Position numbers and translations under genes: made by a program. The notes under the pieces are model-generated. The model saw nothing but the letters and a program-made list of their open reading frames with translations. It ran no database searches and was not told where the DNA came from. Of a stretch of 64,000 nt of DNA, positions 1-11,288 are shown piece by piece; the first letter of the stretch is position 1, and every line of letters starts with the position of its first letter. The DNA comes from Pezicula radicicola (Eukaryota; Ascomycota; Leotiomycetes; Helotiales; Dermateaceae). The DNA lies in assembly GCA_003008705.1 (NCBI GenBank), contig PDUO01000058.1:66263-130262 (forward strand), in the 5' to 3' direction.

Positions 1-158
1 ATAACAACGGCATAGATGAAATGTAAGGATGTCTGAATTCCAAAAGTAAGGAAGAAAAGTGCAGTGGTTGAAAATAGAGTGAAGGCTGGAACAGCTTGCG
101 GAAGATATCTTGCTACAGCAAAAGCCACAAGGCCTTCAATAGCCACGGCTTTCAACAT
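1..158 (-). CDS. 5' end of a gene leaving the window; possible cytochrome P450
   Basis: Only the first 52 codons are inside the window. The ATG is at 158 on the minus strand and the frame is open to the edge. The visible part is hydrophobic, with a first segment around residues 4-16 and a stronger one around residues 25-45, then a short stretch ending FIYAVV. Two hydrophobic segments before an IY-type turn resemble the membrane anchor of many fungal microsomal P450s, but no catalytic motif is visible, so the identity is a guess. It lies upstream of, and on the same strand as, the BAHD acyltransferase at 1102-2719. P450 and acyltransferase genes are often paired in fungal secondary-metabolite clusters, which is consistent but not proof. 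It could equally be another membrane protein. Confidence 0.4.
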   Translation of the reverse strand, partial: MLKAVAIEGLVAFAVARYLPQAVPAFTLFSTTALFFLTFGIQTSLHFIYAVV

Positions 159-1101
159 TGCGATGGTATAGATGCACAGTAAAAAGAATGGAGTTAGTAC
201 AGACTGAAAAGAAAACTACGTCGATCTCGAACAGTTTATCTCTACAGGACCGGGCTTACTTGTTTTCCTCATCCGCTCTGTGAGCTGAGAAATGGGACGA
301 TAGCATCTCCGGGAGGCTTAGTATTGGTAAATACTAGACTACTATAGGCGAGTGGATGATCGACATTACATTCCCAAATGTATATGAATGGTAACGGTGA
401 TGATTAGGAAGATGATGGAGAGCATAGGGTAATGTCAGCATAAGGTGATACTTTAGTGGGGATTACCCGAGTTTCCCCTAATTTTAAGCGAGCCGTGCCA
501 GATACGTTGACAATATTCACGTGATGGGAAGAGGATAGGCCTACATTGACCTCACGAACGACTTGCAGATGGTCAACAATAATGAAGACCTATTTACATT
601 CTTATTATGATTTATCCTATTTTGTACATAGGTAAATGTGTAACAAAAGTCTTTGGGTGGTATTAGGTGCTAATAGCCATGTGACTTATAGCCACGTAGG
701 TTCCCTATCTCAGCTTTAATTGCATGAGTCTAGGTATGGAAGCATATTTGTAGAATCACAAGAGAGAGGATGATTTATTTTTGCCTGCTGTGTTGCGGTT
801 AAAATGAAGGTACTTGGGTAACGATAGAAATGTTGGCTAACACATAGTAAAGTGACTTCAGAAGGACTTCAGAGCACGGAAATAGTCTCCCATCTATATC
901 GTTAATTCAGTTCAACCCTTCGGCACGACTAAGAATATAAAGGTGGATCTATAAAGATGGGCCATTTGGACATATTATTTTAGGTCTACTTAGTAAAGAT
1001 CTACTCCCTCAAGTCACAACAATCTTGGCAAAAGCTTATTTCAAAAAAGTACAATTACACTATGGAGGTTCTAAAGAAATATGACGGCTCCTCAATATCC
1101 T
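159..1101. other. Intergenic, no gene seen
   Basis: This stretch separates the gene at the left edge from the stop codon of the acyltransferase. It holds the promoter side of the former and the 3' side of the latter. I see only short, stop-rich frames and no RNA gene or repeat. Confidence 0.6.
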
Positions 1102-2719
1102 CTAAGCCTCAGTCCACTTAGCATATCTCGTCCACTCCTCATCCTTCCTAAGGCTTTCCATATGATCATGCAAGAGATCAATACCAACCTCAAGACCACC
1201 CGAATAATCACCATCCTTATTCTCCTTATTCTGGTCTCTCATTCCATAAGCAGGTAAAACCATGGCCAAACCGTCAAAAGAACCGCCTTCAGGTAATCTC
1301 ATTCTTTGGAAGGTACCAAATCCAACAGATAGATCTTCAAGACTGTTGAATAGTTTTTCCCAGCTTGTCATCACGACGTCGTAGGACATGTAGACTTGGA
1401 ATGTGTTGACTACATCTGTTGCTTTTTTCTGGGCTGCAATGAGTTGGAGAACTGAGCGGAGATATTCGTTTGTGGTTTTCGTGTTGATGGATTCTCTGAT
1501 GGAGAGCGTCACATCTGCTAGAGTTAAGCCACCTGTGGCGGTAAGGATATTCATGGGAACAATGGTTGGAGCGAAGAATGCCGCATTGCCGAAATATGCG
1601 TCCACCATGGCTGGCTCCAGCTTTCTTCTTCCGTTGACACTCATTGCCATCATGGAGTTCTCTGGCGGTGCTTGTTCGGCTTCCTTTGAAGCATTAAAGA
1701 TACGAGCCCGAGTGATGCAACGCCATAGCAGAGCACTGACAGCGTCGTGTGTAGAGAAACGTGCTCCCTTAGAATGCTTCTTAACATCTTCTTGAAGCTC
1801 CTTCAAGGCTTCTGAGCTGAAGTGAAAGACTGCACTATCAATCTTTGGTTTTAGGAAGGCCAAATGCTTGGCAATGGTCATCACTGCTGGCGGTGGTAAC
1901 TCGAGACCGAAGACTGTTGGCTTGGCGCTTGGTACGACTTTCCAATCTAGGAGCTCCTTGGGCTCGACGTTGGTTTCCATGGTCAACGAACTCTTGTCAT
2001 GGATAGCATTCGCCAAGGATGGTTCAACGAGCTGCAAATTCTTCTCGGATTCTGGGTCACCCATGGCTCTCGCCTTTTTGAACCACCATTTCATGAGTTG
2101 TCCAGTCGAGTTCGCATCCAATAGAAAGTGATGCTTATTTACACAGATCACAAAGCCGCCAGTGATGTAGGTGATTTGGGCACAAAATGCACTGTATGCG
2201 CCCTTCTTATCCGGAGCTGGAATATTTTCAATTCCTGTCGCGAAAGTCTTTCCGTCGAGATATCGCATTGGGAACCCTTGATCCGGCCTTAACTGCGCAT
2301 ATGTGACGCTTGGTTGGTGTGAAACCACGAAGCGAACCGAGGATGACTTGGTGACCTTGAGGGAAAGACGTCCCGTTTCTTTGTCTTGATATATATCTCC
2401 CAACAACTCTGGTAGAGAAAGAATGCCATCTTCAGGTTCACGCAAGAAGGATTCTAGACTCTTGGAGAGACGCTCTGTTAAAGTCTTCTGCCATGCTGTA
2501 TCCTTTCCAGCTGGTGCTTTGTAGACAAAGAGGTATCGGCTGTTGATTCCGGGTGGTATGCCTGTAAGTTAATGTTAGTGTCAACGCATATAGTCTTATA
2601 TAGAAGGCAAGGTATTGTCACCCACCATCAGCCAGTGTTAATTTATATTCTGCATCGAAAGGTTTCTGTGGTTTCAGATGTAAAGTTGTAGACTTGGAAG
2701 AAGAGAAGAATGGAGCCAT
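1102..2719 (-). CDS. BAHD-type acyltransferase (transferase family PF02458), secondary-metabolism type
   Basis: Two exons, 2719-2626 and 2561-1102, joined over a 64-bp intron (donor GTGGGT, acceptor ACAG), give 517 residues. BAHD-family enzymes move an acyl group from acyl-CoA to a hydroxyl or amine; the fungal branch includes trichothecene acetyltransferases. The family's HxxxD catalytic motif is visible as HHFLLD (the second His is the catalytic one), about 170 residues from the start. A weak counterpart of the C-terminal DFGWG motif appears as SVGFGTF. Length fits the family. I chose the start at MAPFFSSS because the protein begins like family members there; an in-frame ATG at 2815 would add 32 residues. 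No signal peptide is seen, so a cytosolic enzyme is expected. The gene upstream on the same strand may be a P450, so this could be the rim of a metabolite cluster. The substrate cannot be told. Confidence 0.82.
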
Positions 2720-3312
2720 TTCGAAGTATGGAGATTTCCTATTCTGGAGAACTTCTTCTCGGGGGATATGTGAGTTAGTAGATAGTTTTGTGGAAACTCC
2801 CTGCAAGTTTGTCACATTTTATTGGCACCGGTGTCACATGGACTTTTCTTCTAGCTGAGAAGAGCACTCATCACTTTGACAATACATCACTTATCTCTTT
2901 GATAATGTGTCATCAGCATGGTATTCAGGAATTTGAGGATCACCAAGATTAATAAAAATCTATTGATAGCAAGATATTGTTATGCTTACATTGTGCTGAC
3001 GCTTTAGACTCCGGCGGCTGCCCCCGCTTTTCTCGCCAGCAATTGGAAGCTCCTAGGCGACGGAATTCGGTGCCGGCGCAAAGGACCTAGCATCAAATAA
3101 GCATTACATTATGAGCTGGGTCCAAAATCCTAAGGTATCTGTTTCTATGGATCTGTGTATCACTTTGACGGATCAAGAGGAAAGGCAGATTTTCTAAACG
3201 AGCGGGAATATAAAGATATTTCTCCCATGGAATTATGGTCTGATGAACTGAGAACTCTAACAACAACTCTTGCAGACATCGTACTAAGCAGTTCCTCAGC
3301 GCCAACGACAAG
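2720..3312. other. Divergent promoter region
   Basis: About 590 bp between the acyltransferase (minus) and the TLC-like gene (plus), so both genes probably take their promoters from it. No repeat or RNA gene is visible. If the upstream ATG at 2815 is used, part of this belongs to the acyltransferase. Confidence 0.55.
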
Positions 3313-4321
3313 ATGAGTGTCAACGTCCCAATTCATTTCTCCGATCTCGGCATTGCCGCTGGAGCGTTCATCACCACACACATCTTGTACAACACCGCAA
3401 AGCGTGTTCTTACTGCCAGACTTTCCACATGGGAACAGGTCAAGCCAGTTACGCAGAACCGCATGGCGGTTGAGATCGGTCTTATCCCAGCACGTGTAGC
3501 GATGGGAATCTGCTGTGCTCCCATCATTGTGAAGGGATTCACGCCGGTGACCACTTGGCAACCATTGGACACCCATAGGGCTATTTGGGCATGGTAAGTG
3601 AATAACAACTATTTTGACCTGAGAACCCTATGGCTAACTTGTGTGTAGTGCAATTATGGCTGGTGCCTATTGCTACGATTTGACTATCGAGCGTGCTGAT
3701 ATCCTCTCGCTGATTCATCACTGCTTCGGTCCTGCAATGCTCCTCTGGATCCGAATCCAATTCTCCAGCTTTACGACTGCTGATGCACCTATGATTCGGC
3801 TCCTCATTTCCTTCGTCTTCTTTGGTGCAACTATGGGTGGATCGTTCACCACCTGCATCTTGAGTATACTCAATCTTTTCAAGCCCCATCTTTCGAAGCA
3901 CACGTTGCACACATCTGTCTCCGTCTTCGTCTGGGCCCTCTTTATCAACACTTTTATCGCGACAACATGGGGAAGCTTGTATATGACGGTCTGGGAAGCG
4001 CCTCTTTTCGCGTACTGGGGTTATTATTGCCTAATTCCCATGGCGCTCTCTGGATTTGAGTACTACTTGCAGTGGAGATGGGCATTCAAGTTCCAGACCA
4101 TTCAAGACCGTCTCCGGTTGGGTATTGGAAAGAATGAGGATATCAAGGCAGCCAAGAATGCAGCAGATCCTGAATGTGCAAAGAGAGGCTTGACAGGATA
4201 TTTGAGGGACAAGTACTTCTACTTGACTTGCCTGTTGAGCTGCTGGATGGTTACTTATGTAGCGATTTACGTTCGTATCGCACAGATGGCTGTTAAGGAT
4301 GTTAGAATTATGATGGCATAG
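3313..4321 (+). CDS. Multi-pass membrane protein, TLC-like
   Basis: Exons 3313-3593 and 3649-4321 are joined across a 55-bp intron (GTAAGT...TGTAG), giving 317 residues. The protein has about seven hydrophobic segments. After the splice it reads AYCYDL..., then LSLIHHCFGPAMLL. The order Y-D-L, then a His pair at the start of a helix, resembles the TLC (TRAM-LAG1-CLN8) domain, in which the paired histidines are conserved. TLC proteins act in the ER or inner membranes in ceramide or lipid metabolism or lipid sensing. The C-terminal part is charged (KNEDIKAAKNAADPECAKRG) before one last membrane segment. The assignment rests only on this motif and topology; it may be an orphan membrane family. 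The coding structure itself is well supported because phase and motifs continue over the intron. Confidence 0.72.
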
Positions 4322-5161
4322 GGCCTAGCGGTTGATACTTTCATTTGTTTGTGTAGAGAATGGTTCAGAATACTAGGTAGTAGACTATAAATAGACTCAG
4401 AATTCAATATTTTTGAAACCAAGCACGTTCTAAATGTAATGCACATAATATAATAAAATAAAAACTAGTCGATGCCTTAATGAGATAATTAAACGTGCAT
4501 CACAAGAGTCAATTACAACTTTGTAGCAACCCCCATGCAAAGGTTATCTCAAAGACTCGGAACTGCATCGACTTACGGCAAGTAGCATACCCAGAAATAT
4601 CTGTATTTCTGCCTTGTGATGGCATTCTCATGGCAATCCAATGTTCCATCTTGCGCGGGAAAATCGGCCACATGTGCAAGGACTCCATAACAAAAAGTTA
4701 AGCGACGACGGGAACTCCGCAGACTCAGATAATGCTGACATTACGCGAAGTACCACCGATGTCTCATATCATCCTTCGCTAATCTCAGCAGTGCTGACAC
4801 TCAATTACACCGCGTGGAGAATACTGCGAAAGGTATTATTTGCCCCCTACGCGAGGCATTCACCACAGAGGATGACTAGAAGACTGCTACTCGGAGGAAT
4901 TGCATCTCACGGCCACCACTGCGCCTTATGATATGACCTGACGCATAAAGAATGACAATACCCAAGTACGAGTTGGAATTGGGTCATAATGACTAAATCC
5001 CTGCGAATCCGGGTTGAGGGAAGTCTATAGATCGATCTTATCGATTATCCGCGGGTTGGAACAAGAGTAGATATACGTGGTACTACCTACGTCTTTAGGC
5101 CGCACATGTGCTTACTCGGTGCCTTATCATTTACCTCTTGTGCAGAATAATTATTTGCAAA
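4322..5161. other. Intergenic, no convincing gene
   Basis: The region holds the 3' side of the TLC-like gene and the promoter of the OAH-like gene. Short open frames at 4495-4701 and 4641-4931 have no recognisable protein features. Confidence 0.5.
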
Positions 5162-6632
5162 ATGCTTCAAGAAAGGATCCAAGACCGCCGTGAGCACTTC
5201 ACAAGCCATTTCACTGGTCATGCCAATGACCATTCAAATGGTGTACCCGAGATCACTCCTTCCGCAAGTCCCGATCACACAGTTGAGACTCAGTTCTCCA
5301 AAACAATCCAGCCCACACTCCTAGCAACACCTGAGTTCACCCCGTCTACAAGTCCCGATTACACAGTTGAGACTCAGTCCTCCAAAACAATCCAGCCTAC
5401 ACTCCTGGCAACACCTGAGATCACCCCTTCTGGAAGTCCTGATCACACAGTTGAGACTCAGTTCTCCAAAACAATCCAGCCCACACTCCTACCAACACCA
5501 CCTGAGCCATGGCTTTGGAGCCCGAAGAGCAACGAGAATTTGGCTGCACAAGCATGTGCCTGTGCAGCTCAAAAGTCTGTGCCACAAAATCCAATTATTG
5601 AGGCACCGCAGACACAAATCCCAATACATCTTCCAGCTTCAACAAGGCTCCGGAACATGATTAACACCTCAGAGAAGATCATTGTGTGCCCTGGTGTTTA
5701 TGATGGTTTGTCGGCAAGAATTGCAATTTCAGTCGGATTCGATGCCATGTACATGGTAAGTCGCAAATAGGTTCCAGCGAAATATTTCTGACAGGTACTA
5801 ACTGGGAGTAGACAGGAGCCGGCACCACCGCTTCGAGACTAGGAATGGCAGACTTAGGCGTCGCACAGTTACACGACATGCGCACAAATGCCGAAATGAT
5901 TGCCAACCTAGTACCAGATGGCCCACCACTTATTGCCGATATGGACACCGGTTATGGCGGTATTTATCTCCAATGCCCCTCGCATTGAAACTACGACTAA
6001 ACAAAGCAGGTCCTCTTGTTATCGCTAAAGCCGTGCAACAATACATCCTTGCCGGCGTTGCTGGCTTCCATATCGAAGACCAAGTGCTGCAGAAACGATG
6101 TGGTCATCTTGCTGGAAAAGAAGTCGTTAGCGCAGAAGAATACCTTAAGCGTATTCAAGCAGCAAAGGGAGCCGCCCAACGTCTTCGTTCCGACATCGTG
6201 ATTATCGCCAGGACAGACGCCCTTCAATCTCGCGGCTATGACGAGTGTGTTGCACGATTGCGAATGGCTCGAGACGCTGGTGCCGATATGGGTATCTTGG
6301 AAGGATGTACGAGCAAGGAACAGTATGCACAAGCAGTTCAAGATCTTGCTGGTTGGCCGCTCTGCCTGAACAGTGTAGAGAATGGCGTAAGCCCAGTCAT
6401 TACCGCTGAGGAGGCTCAAGCAATGGGCTACCGTGTCATGATATTCAGCTTTGCTGGGGTCTTTCCTGCATACACAGCGATCAAAGCGACATTCGAGTGG
6501 TTGAAGGCTGAGGGAGTTACTGGAACTTCGAGTGACGTGACCCCCAAGACGATCTTCCGTGTCTGCGGACTGAGCGAGTCGATGGAGATTGACAAAGAGG
6601 CTGGCGGATCGGCATTCGCAAACGGAGTTTGA
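5162..6632 (+). CDS. PEP mutase/isocitrate lyase-family enzyme, oxaloacetate acetylhydrolase-like, with repeat N-terminus
   Basis: Three exons, 5162-5755, 5812-5959 and 6010-6632, give 454 residues. An in-frame ATG at 5108 would add 18 hydrophobic residues. From about residue 178 it is a complete PEP mutase/isocitrate lyase-type barrel. The opening VCPGVYDGLSARIA, the metal-binding DMDTGYGG and the active-site loop KRCGH are all visible. The segment NSVENGVSP carries Ser where many relatives have Thr or Pro. From memory, a serine here marks oxaloacetate acetylhydrolases, which split oxaloacetate to oxalate and acetate; that would make this an oxalate producer, but 2-methylisocitrate lyase-like or C-P lyase activities are possible. 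The first 175 residues are unusual: residues 29-112 are three near-identical 28-residue repeats, and no signal peptide is evident from the 5162 start. The extension is absent from typical family members of about 340 residues. Confidence 0.85.
5246..5497 (+). repeat. Three in-frame 84-bp tandem repeats inside the OAH-like gene
   Basis: Three head-to-tail copies of 84 bp encode a 28-residue unit that starts PE(I/F)TPS and contains SPD(H/Y)TVETQ and KTIQPTLL. Copies differ at only a few positions. The length is a multiple of three, so copy number can change without breaking the frame. Confidence 0.93.
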
Positions 6633-7463
6633 GGAAATGGTATAGATGGCAAGAGATGCCAGGTAGAGGAGGTTCTGAGGATTGTAATTATAAATTGTTA
6701 CGTAGGGACGAGCTTTTGGCGTTGCAAGGTAGGCGTTGGCAATGAATCTGATGCTTGACAAGAATCAATTGGGATTGCATTGACTGCGCTGCCAATATCG
6801 TGGGTGCTATAGTCTTCCGGTCGTGGTTTTTGGCGTTTCCCCAAGCTTTGTGACGTTCTTGGCCGTGCCAAGGAAGATTTATCCGAGACTACCTTCGTAA
6901 CCTGACAGCCAAAACACTTTCTTATGCAGTACTTCGCACTCTAAAAGGTGAATAAGAAATTCATTTTATTGTCTGTAGCCATAGAGTTTGATAGTTGTAC
7001 CAACGGTTAATAGTATTATTGCACATTCATGTTTCCTCGAAGTAATCTAGTAGTGTATAGAAGCTTGTAGAGGTACATGGAGAAAGTATTGTACCTTGCA
7101 ACGTCTGAGTGCTGTTTGGGGCGTAAACGATCAAAAATGGCCAATAACAACCTATATTTCTAGGATAAATAGCGCGCATAATCTAGCTCTGACTTGGTAG
7201 GGAACAATACTTTCCCCATGTACCTCCGTAGTCATCATAGCTCCCGTCCTTCGTACTTCGTACCAGATTTTGCTTAGTCAGTAGACCCCCTTGCTAGCGA
7301 TCATAGGTTATTTCTCGCGACGCGTTCTCTTGTTGTTCTCCTGTGCTTTTATTCAACACTTTTCCAGAGTCACTTGCAATCATTTAACTGTTGATAAGGT
7401 GATATACTACCTCCGCAATTCGGTCTCAGTTCGGTAGCTCGTCGTCATCTCGGAGATAAAAGC
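6633..7463. other. Intergenic with a small inverted-repeat element
   Basis: This stretch lies between the OAH-like gene and the Cys/His protein gene, both on the plus strand. Apart from the inverted-repeat element at 7070-7227 I see no gene. Confidence 0.55.
7070..7227. repeat. MITE-like inverted repeat, about 158 bp
   Basis: The segment 7070-7095 and the reverse complement of 7201-7227 match over about 25 bp with two or three mismatches (core AGGTACATGG then GAAAGTATTGT). They enclose about 105 bp. The tetranucleotide GTAG lies next to or very near each outer end. The size and structure are those of a miniature inverted-repeat element or a hairpin; no coding capacity is present. Confidence 0.5.
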
Positions 7464-8070
7464 ATGGCTTCTCTCCCTTTAGCCATAAAGGAGGCAAGTG
7501 CAACAAAATTACGCGCCATCATAACACAAGCGTGCAACTCCAATGCTGAGACAAAGAAGCTGGTTTGTTGATCGCTTCGACTGAATACAAAGTCAATGTT
7601 TACTGAATCATGGGAAGTTCGAGTCGCTATTGTTGGTAAACGACCCAGATGCTAGCAGTGATACATCTGGCAAGGACACCAAGTCGACTACGGGGAAAAA
7701 GAGAAAGGTAGACGATATAAGTGGGAAGAAGTTGGTCCCGAGATTCCTCATGTGTTTCCAATGTGATAAAGAATATGATGTTTCGGAAAACACCGACAAA
7801 AGTTGCGTATGGCATGACGGCAAGTACCACAAGAACCAAATCATCTGTCTTCTCGTGCCTTTGCTAAGAGCTTTTGGGATAGGGGAGAAAGAAGTGGCTC
7901 ATGAGGAGGGATTTTGGGACAAATTTGACTGGGAGGACTGGCGTGATGGTGCGTATGAGGATCATGCCGACGATTCAGAGTATGAGGAGGGCTTTGAATG
8001 GACTTGTTGCAAGAAATCTGGGCATTCTAAAGGGTGTATGGTTACGAAGCATAAGCACGAGGTTGATTAG
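7464..8070 (+). CDS. Small Cys/His-rich protein of unknown function
   Basis: Two exons, 7464-7562 and 7618-8070 (intron GTTTGT...GGAAG), give 183 residues. The N-terminus (ASATKLRAIIT...) looks like a short helix. Residues 40-60 are basic (GKKRKVDD, a possible nuclear signal). Two metal-site-like clusters follow: CFQC...SCVWH in the middle, and WTCCKKSGHSKGCMVTKHKH at the C-terminus. An acidic run (DHADDSEYEE) separates them. Paired Cx2C and CC...GC...H arrangements suggest zinc binding, as in many uncharacterised fungal C2H2-like proteins. I do not recognise a named family. The splice is supported because the upstream exon is in phase and the join reads AETKKL-FESLLLV smoothly. Confidence 0.65.
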
Positions 8071-9302
8071 ATGACTTCTCTGATGAGGAATGACAAGAGC
8101 AGAAGCTCTATGTCTTCTTTATACTAAAGCGAGTGCTTTATATACAAATATGCAAATCATTTTCTTCTTTTCCCTTTGTTGAGCAACGCATATGGCAGTG
8201 TTACGCAATAGCAGGGCATCTCTTCTAAAGTGGAGGAATATGTAAACACATTTTTTATTTCATAATTCCCGAATATATATACAGGCTTTAATTTGGCGCA
8301 AAGTGCAGTTACTTAGTCACTTACGCCTCGTTCGGTATAATAAGATTAAGATACCTAAGTTAAGTGAGTTATTCAGTAAGGACCTAGGTGACTTAGGTAA
8401 GTGAAGCGAGTTTCTTAAATCAGGTCAACTACTTAAGTCAGGCCACTTATTTAAGTTAAGTCACGTAGCAAATTTAAGGTTATCAATTCTACTTTCTTAG
8501 AATGTATCTTTTTGCCTAAGAAATTTACTTGATCTATTTTGTAGTTACCTCAATAAAAGATGTGGGAGATGTTAACAATGTAGTCTTTTAGCTTACAGAC
8601 TAACAGATGAAATTCCCACGGGGCTAGTTTCAAGAATTTATCAAGGATAGCTGAGACGCCAGGAATCCTTTATTCAATAATTTAACTCTTCAGAAGTCAC
8701 AGGGCACAATAGAAGTAGATTTTGGAAGAAAATAGAGGGGACATCATATTCAGGTCAGATGGGAGTTCTCTCAAAATCACGTGTTTATCAGCTTGATAAT
8801 AAGGTACTTTTTAGTGCTTGCGGTAACAGAGTAGGGGAGCTTCCTTAAGTTACCTAGTTACGATAGAAAAGCCCCGCAGTCATGAACCCTTTGGTATCTT
8901 CAGGTTACGCCCACGTGCAGTAACCAATCGACGAGCATAATCAGAATCAAGCTTTACTTAGCGACCTTCTAGAAATGGCGACATGATCGACACGGCATCT
9001 ACTAGCGTTACTCCTTGAAGCCCTGCCTCCTCCAGTAAACCTAAGTTGCACGGAAGTACAGTGTAATTTGACCGATGCATTTTTCATAGATTATTGTACT
9101 TCAGGAAATTACTCAAGCGCTGCCATTGATGCCAACAATTACCTTCACGTGCCACAATTTCCAGTATACCTTCCTATCGCAGTGCAGCACAGGTAAGTGG
9201 TAGTCGTCACTGTTCTCTGCTCTCCTTCGAACGGGGTATATATACACTCCTTCAATTCTTTACTATGGAATTCTTGGCTACTCTTCTCATACCAGCTTCA
9301 AC
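8071..9302. other. Intergenic with minisatellite copies
   Basis: No gene is recognisable. It contains the minisatellite locus at about 8350-8466 and, at the right end, the promoter of the RNase gene. Confidence 0.55.
8350..8466. repeat. Degenerate copies of the 18-bp minisatellite
   Basis: Irregular units such as TAAGTGAGTTATTCAG, AAGTGAAGCGAGTTTCTT and TAAGTTAAGTCACG recur over about 115 bp. They resemble the clearer unit CAAGTGAGTTACCCAAAT seen at 50111-50273 (minus strand) and 48672-48730. Divergence is high here, so unit borders are approximate. Confidence 0.5.
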
Positions 9303-10133
9303 ATGCCTTCCTTGTCCCAGATAGTTGGAGCCGCAATCACAGGCATTCTCCCATTCGCACTTGCCGGAACGTCCGAAACATGCTCCAACAATGCTACACA
9401 GCTCTCTTGTCATGGCACATCCACAAACACCTGCTGCTACAATAGTCCTGGCGGCCTTTTCCAGCAAGTGCAGTTTTGGGATACTGATCCATCCACTGGG
9501 CCCGACTCGTCCTGGACAATTCATGGGCTGTGGCCTAACAACTGCGACGGAACTTATTCTGAAGATTGTGACGAGTCACGCGCCTACACTAATATCACTA
9601 AACTTCTCGAGGCTGCTGGGCAAACTACCGTGCTGGACTATATGCAAACTTACTGGGTGTCAGACGATGAGAGTAATGAGGCCTTCTGGGACCATGAGTG
9701 GGAAACACATGGGACTTGTATTTCGACCTTGGATCCGAGCTGTTATACGGACTATACAGCTGGTGACGAGGCGGTTGACTTTTTCACCAGAGTTGTGAGC
9801 TTGTTTCAAACACTTCCTACCTATACTGTAAGTTATTCACCGAGTAATTATGTACGCTCCGATAAATGCTAAAGAAAGAGATCCTAGTGGCTCGAAAATG
9901 CCGGCATAACGCCTTCTTCATCAAAAACTTACAGCCTCTCAGCCATGAACACTGCTCTCGAGGATGCATTTGGCGCACCAGTTGTACTTCTATGCGACGA
10001 CAGCGATGTGGTGTACGAGATCTACTATGGTTTCAACATTCAGGGTTCACTGCAAGAAGGTACCTTTGTGCCTACGACTAGCACTGGTTCGACTACGAAT
10101 TGCCCGAGTACCGTCAAGTACCCTCCTAAGTAG
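9303..10133 (+). CDS. Secreted ribonuclease T2
   Basis: Exons 9303-9827 and 9888-10133, with a 60-bp intron, encode 256 residues. RNase T2 enzymes cut RNA through 2',3'-cyclic phosphates. Both catalytic signatures are complete: WTIHGLWPNNCDG with His74, and FWDHEWETHGTC with His131, Glu132 and His136. A hydrophobic N-terminus ending near LPFALAG is a likely signal peptide, so the enzyme should be secreted or vacuolar. Many cysteines before the core (CSNN, SCHG, TCCYN) fit the disulfide pattern of fungal T2 enzymes. The splice is confirmed because exon 2 begins WLENAGITPSS, the expected continuation after LPTYT. The C-terminus SLQEGTFVP...CPSTVKYPPK is typical. Likely roles are nutrient scavenging or interaction with other organisms. 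Confidence 0.95.
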
Positions 10134-11288
10134 TTAAAAGTACCACGGAGTTGCTTTGTTTACTGGTATCTGCCAAAGTTGTGCTAGGACCAGGGGCGGT
10201 GTGGGAACTATTAATAGCTTTACAATAGAAAAGGCATTGTAAATATGGCTCGATTTAATTCTCTGGCACATCGTGTACTACTTTGTCTATAGCCTCTTTT
10301 ATGCAAAAGTCATTGCTAAGAACTGATTTGCACTTGCCTGTTAAACGATTCTTGCAAGTCTAATTATAACTTAGAAGGCTTTTAGCAGACATGCCCACCA
10401 GCTTGTTGCTTCTTATCAGTTATCGGAGGCAATACACTGCTGAGGATCATTCCCTCTTTTAGCATTATTCAATTAAGTATTTACAGAACCTAGTGGATTA
10501 GCTTAAATGCTTCTACGGAAAAGCTCGACCATTGTCGTGTCTTTTCTTAGCTGCAAATCAGACCGCTTGGCCACGTTTGTCATGGAGCTGAGCTTAGCCA
10601 CATCCTTGGGGGTAACACCTATCTACTTAATAGTTACACCATGTAGGAGCACTACCAGAACAGAACTCCCCTAAAGAAAAAGACCCCAAAAGAAAAACTG
10701 AAGAAAAGAGGAGAAGACTGAGCATCTGATTAAAGATAACATCCTCGTAGAACTAAGCAGCCTCCAGAGCCAATATTACGGAATGTCTGGTCACCTGGGT
10801 GCTTTAATAGATCTCAATTCCTACGCGTAACACATTCGTCCTCTAATCATCCCATTGTAGACCGAGCATTGTCTTCTGTTTGCCGGATTTCAATTCACTC
10901 GCCTCCGTCTTGGTTTCCTTGCCAGAATCTGGGTTACGAAATTTGAACCCATAAATGCCTCTTATTATCTTCATGATGCCAGGTGGTGAGTAGAGCTGGT
11001 GGAGGAATTTGGCCAGGTGACGTTATTTTTCTTTGGCTTAATGCAGTAGACTGCCTGTTGTGTAACACAACGAGGTCTTTTCGTCTAACTGCAACTTGGT
11101 TGAAACTTTACTTAAGAAGTTTCGGTGTCTTACAAAGGCAACATATTCGCGTTAAGTTATATGCATGAACTATGGGGCCGTCTAGAAGTTTTCCTCTCTC
11201 TCCGCTGTATCGCGGTTAGTACCTTCTAATCTCCCCGGTCTCGTCTAGTCGAGCTAATCAGGTTGTACCATAGTTCGTCCTCAGTTTA
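10134..11288. other. Intergenic, nothing recognised
   Basis: About 1.15 kb without a supported gene. A 61-codon frame at 10983-11168 has no features and is probably chance. Confidence 0.5.

Noticed and set aside
4641..4931. 96-codon plus-strand frame between the TLC-like and OAH-like genes
   Set aside because: Composition is mixed, no domain, overlapped by another frame; probably chance.
5997..6761. 254-codon minus-strand frame opposite the OAH-like gene
   Set aside because: It is antisense to a well-supported exon with a clear enzyme domain; a shadow of codon bias.
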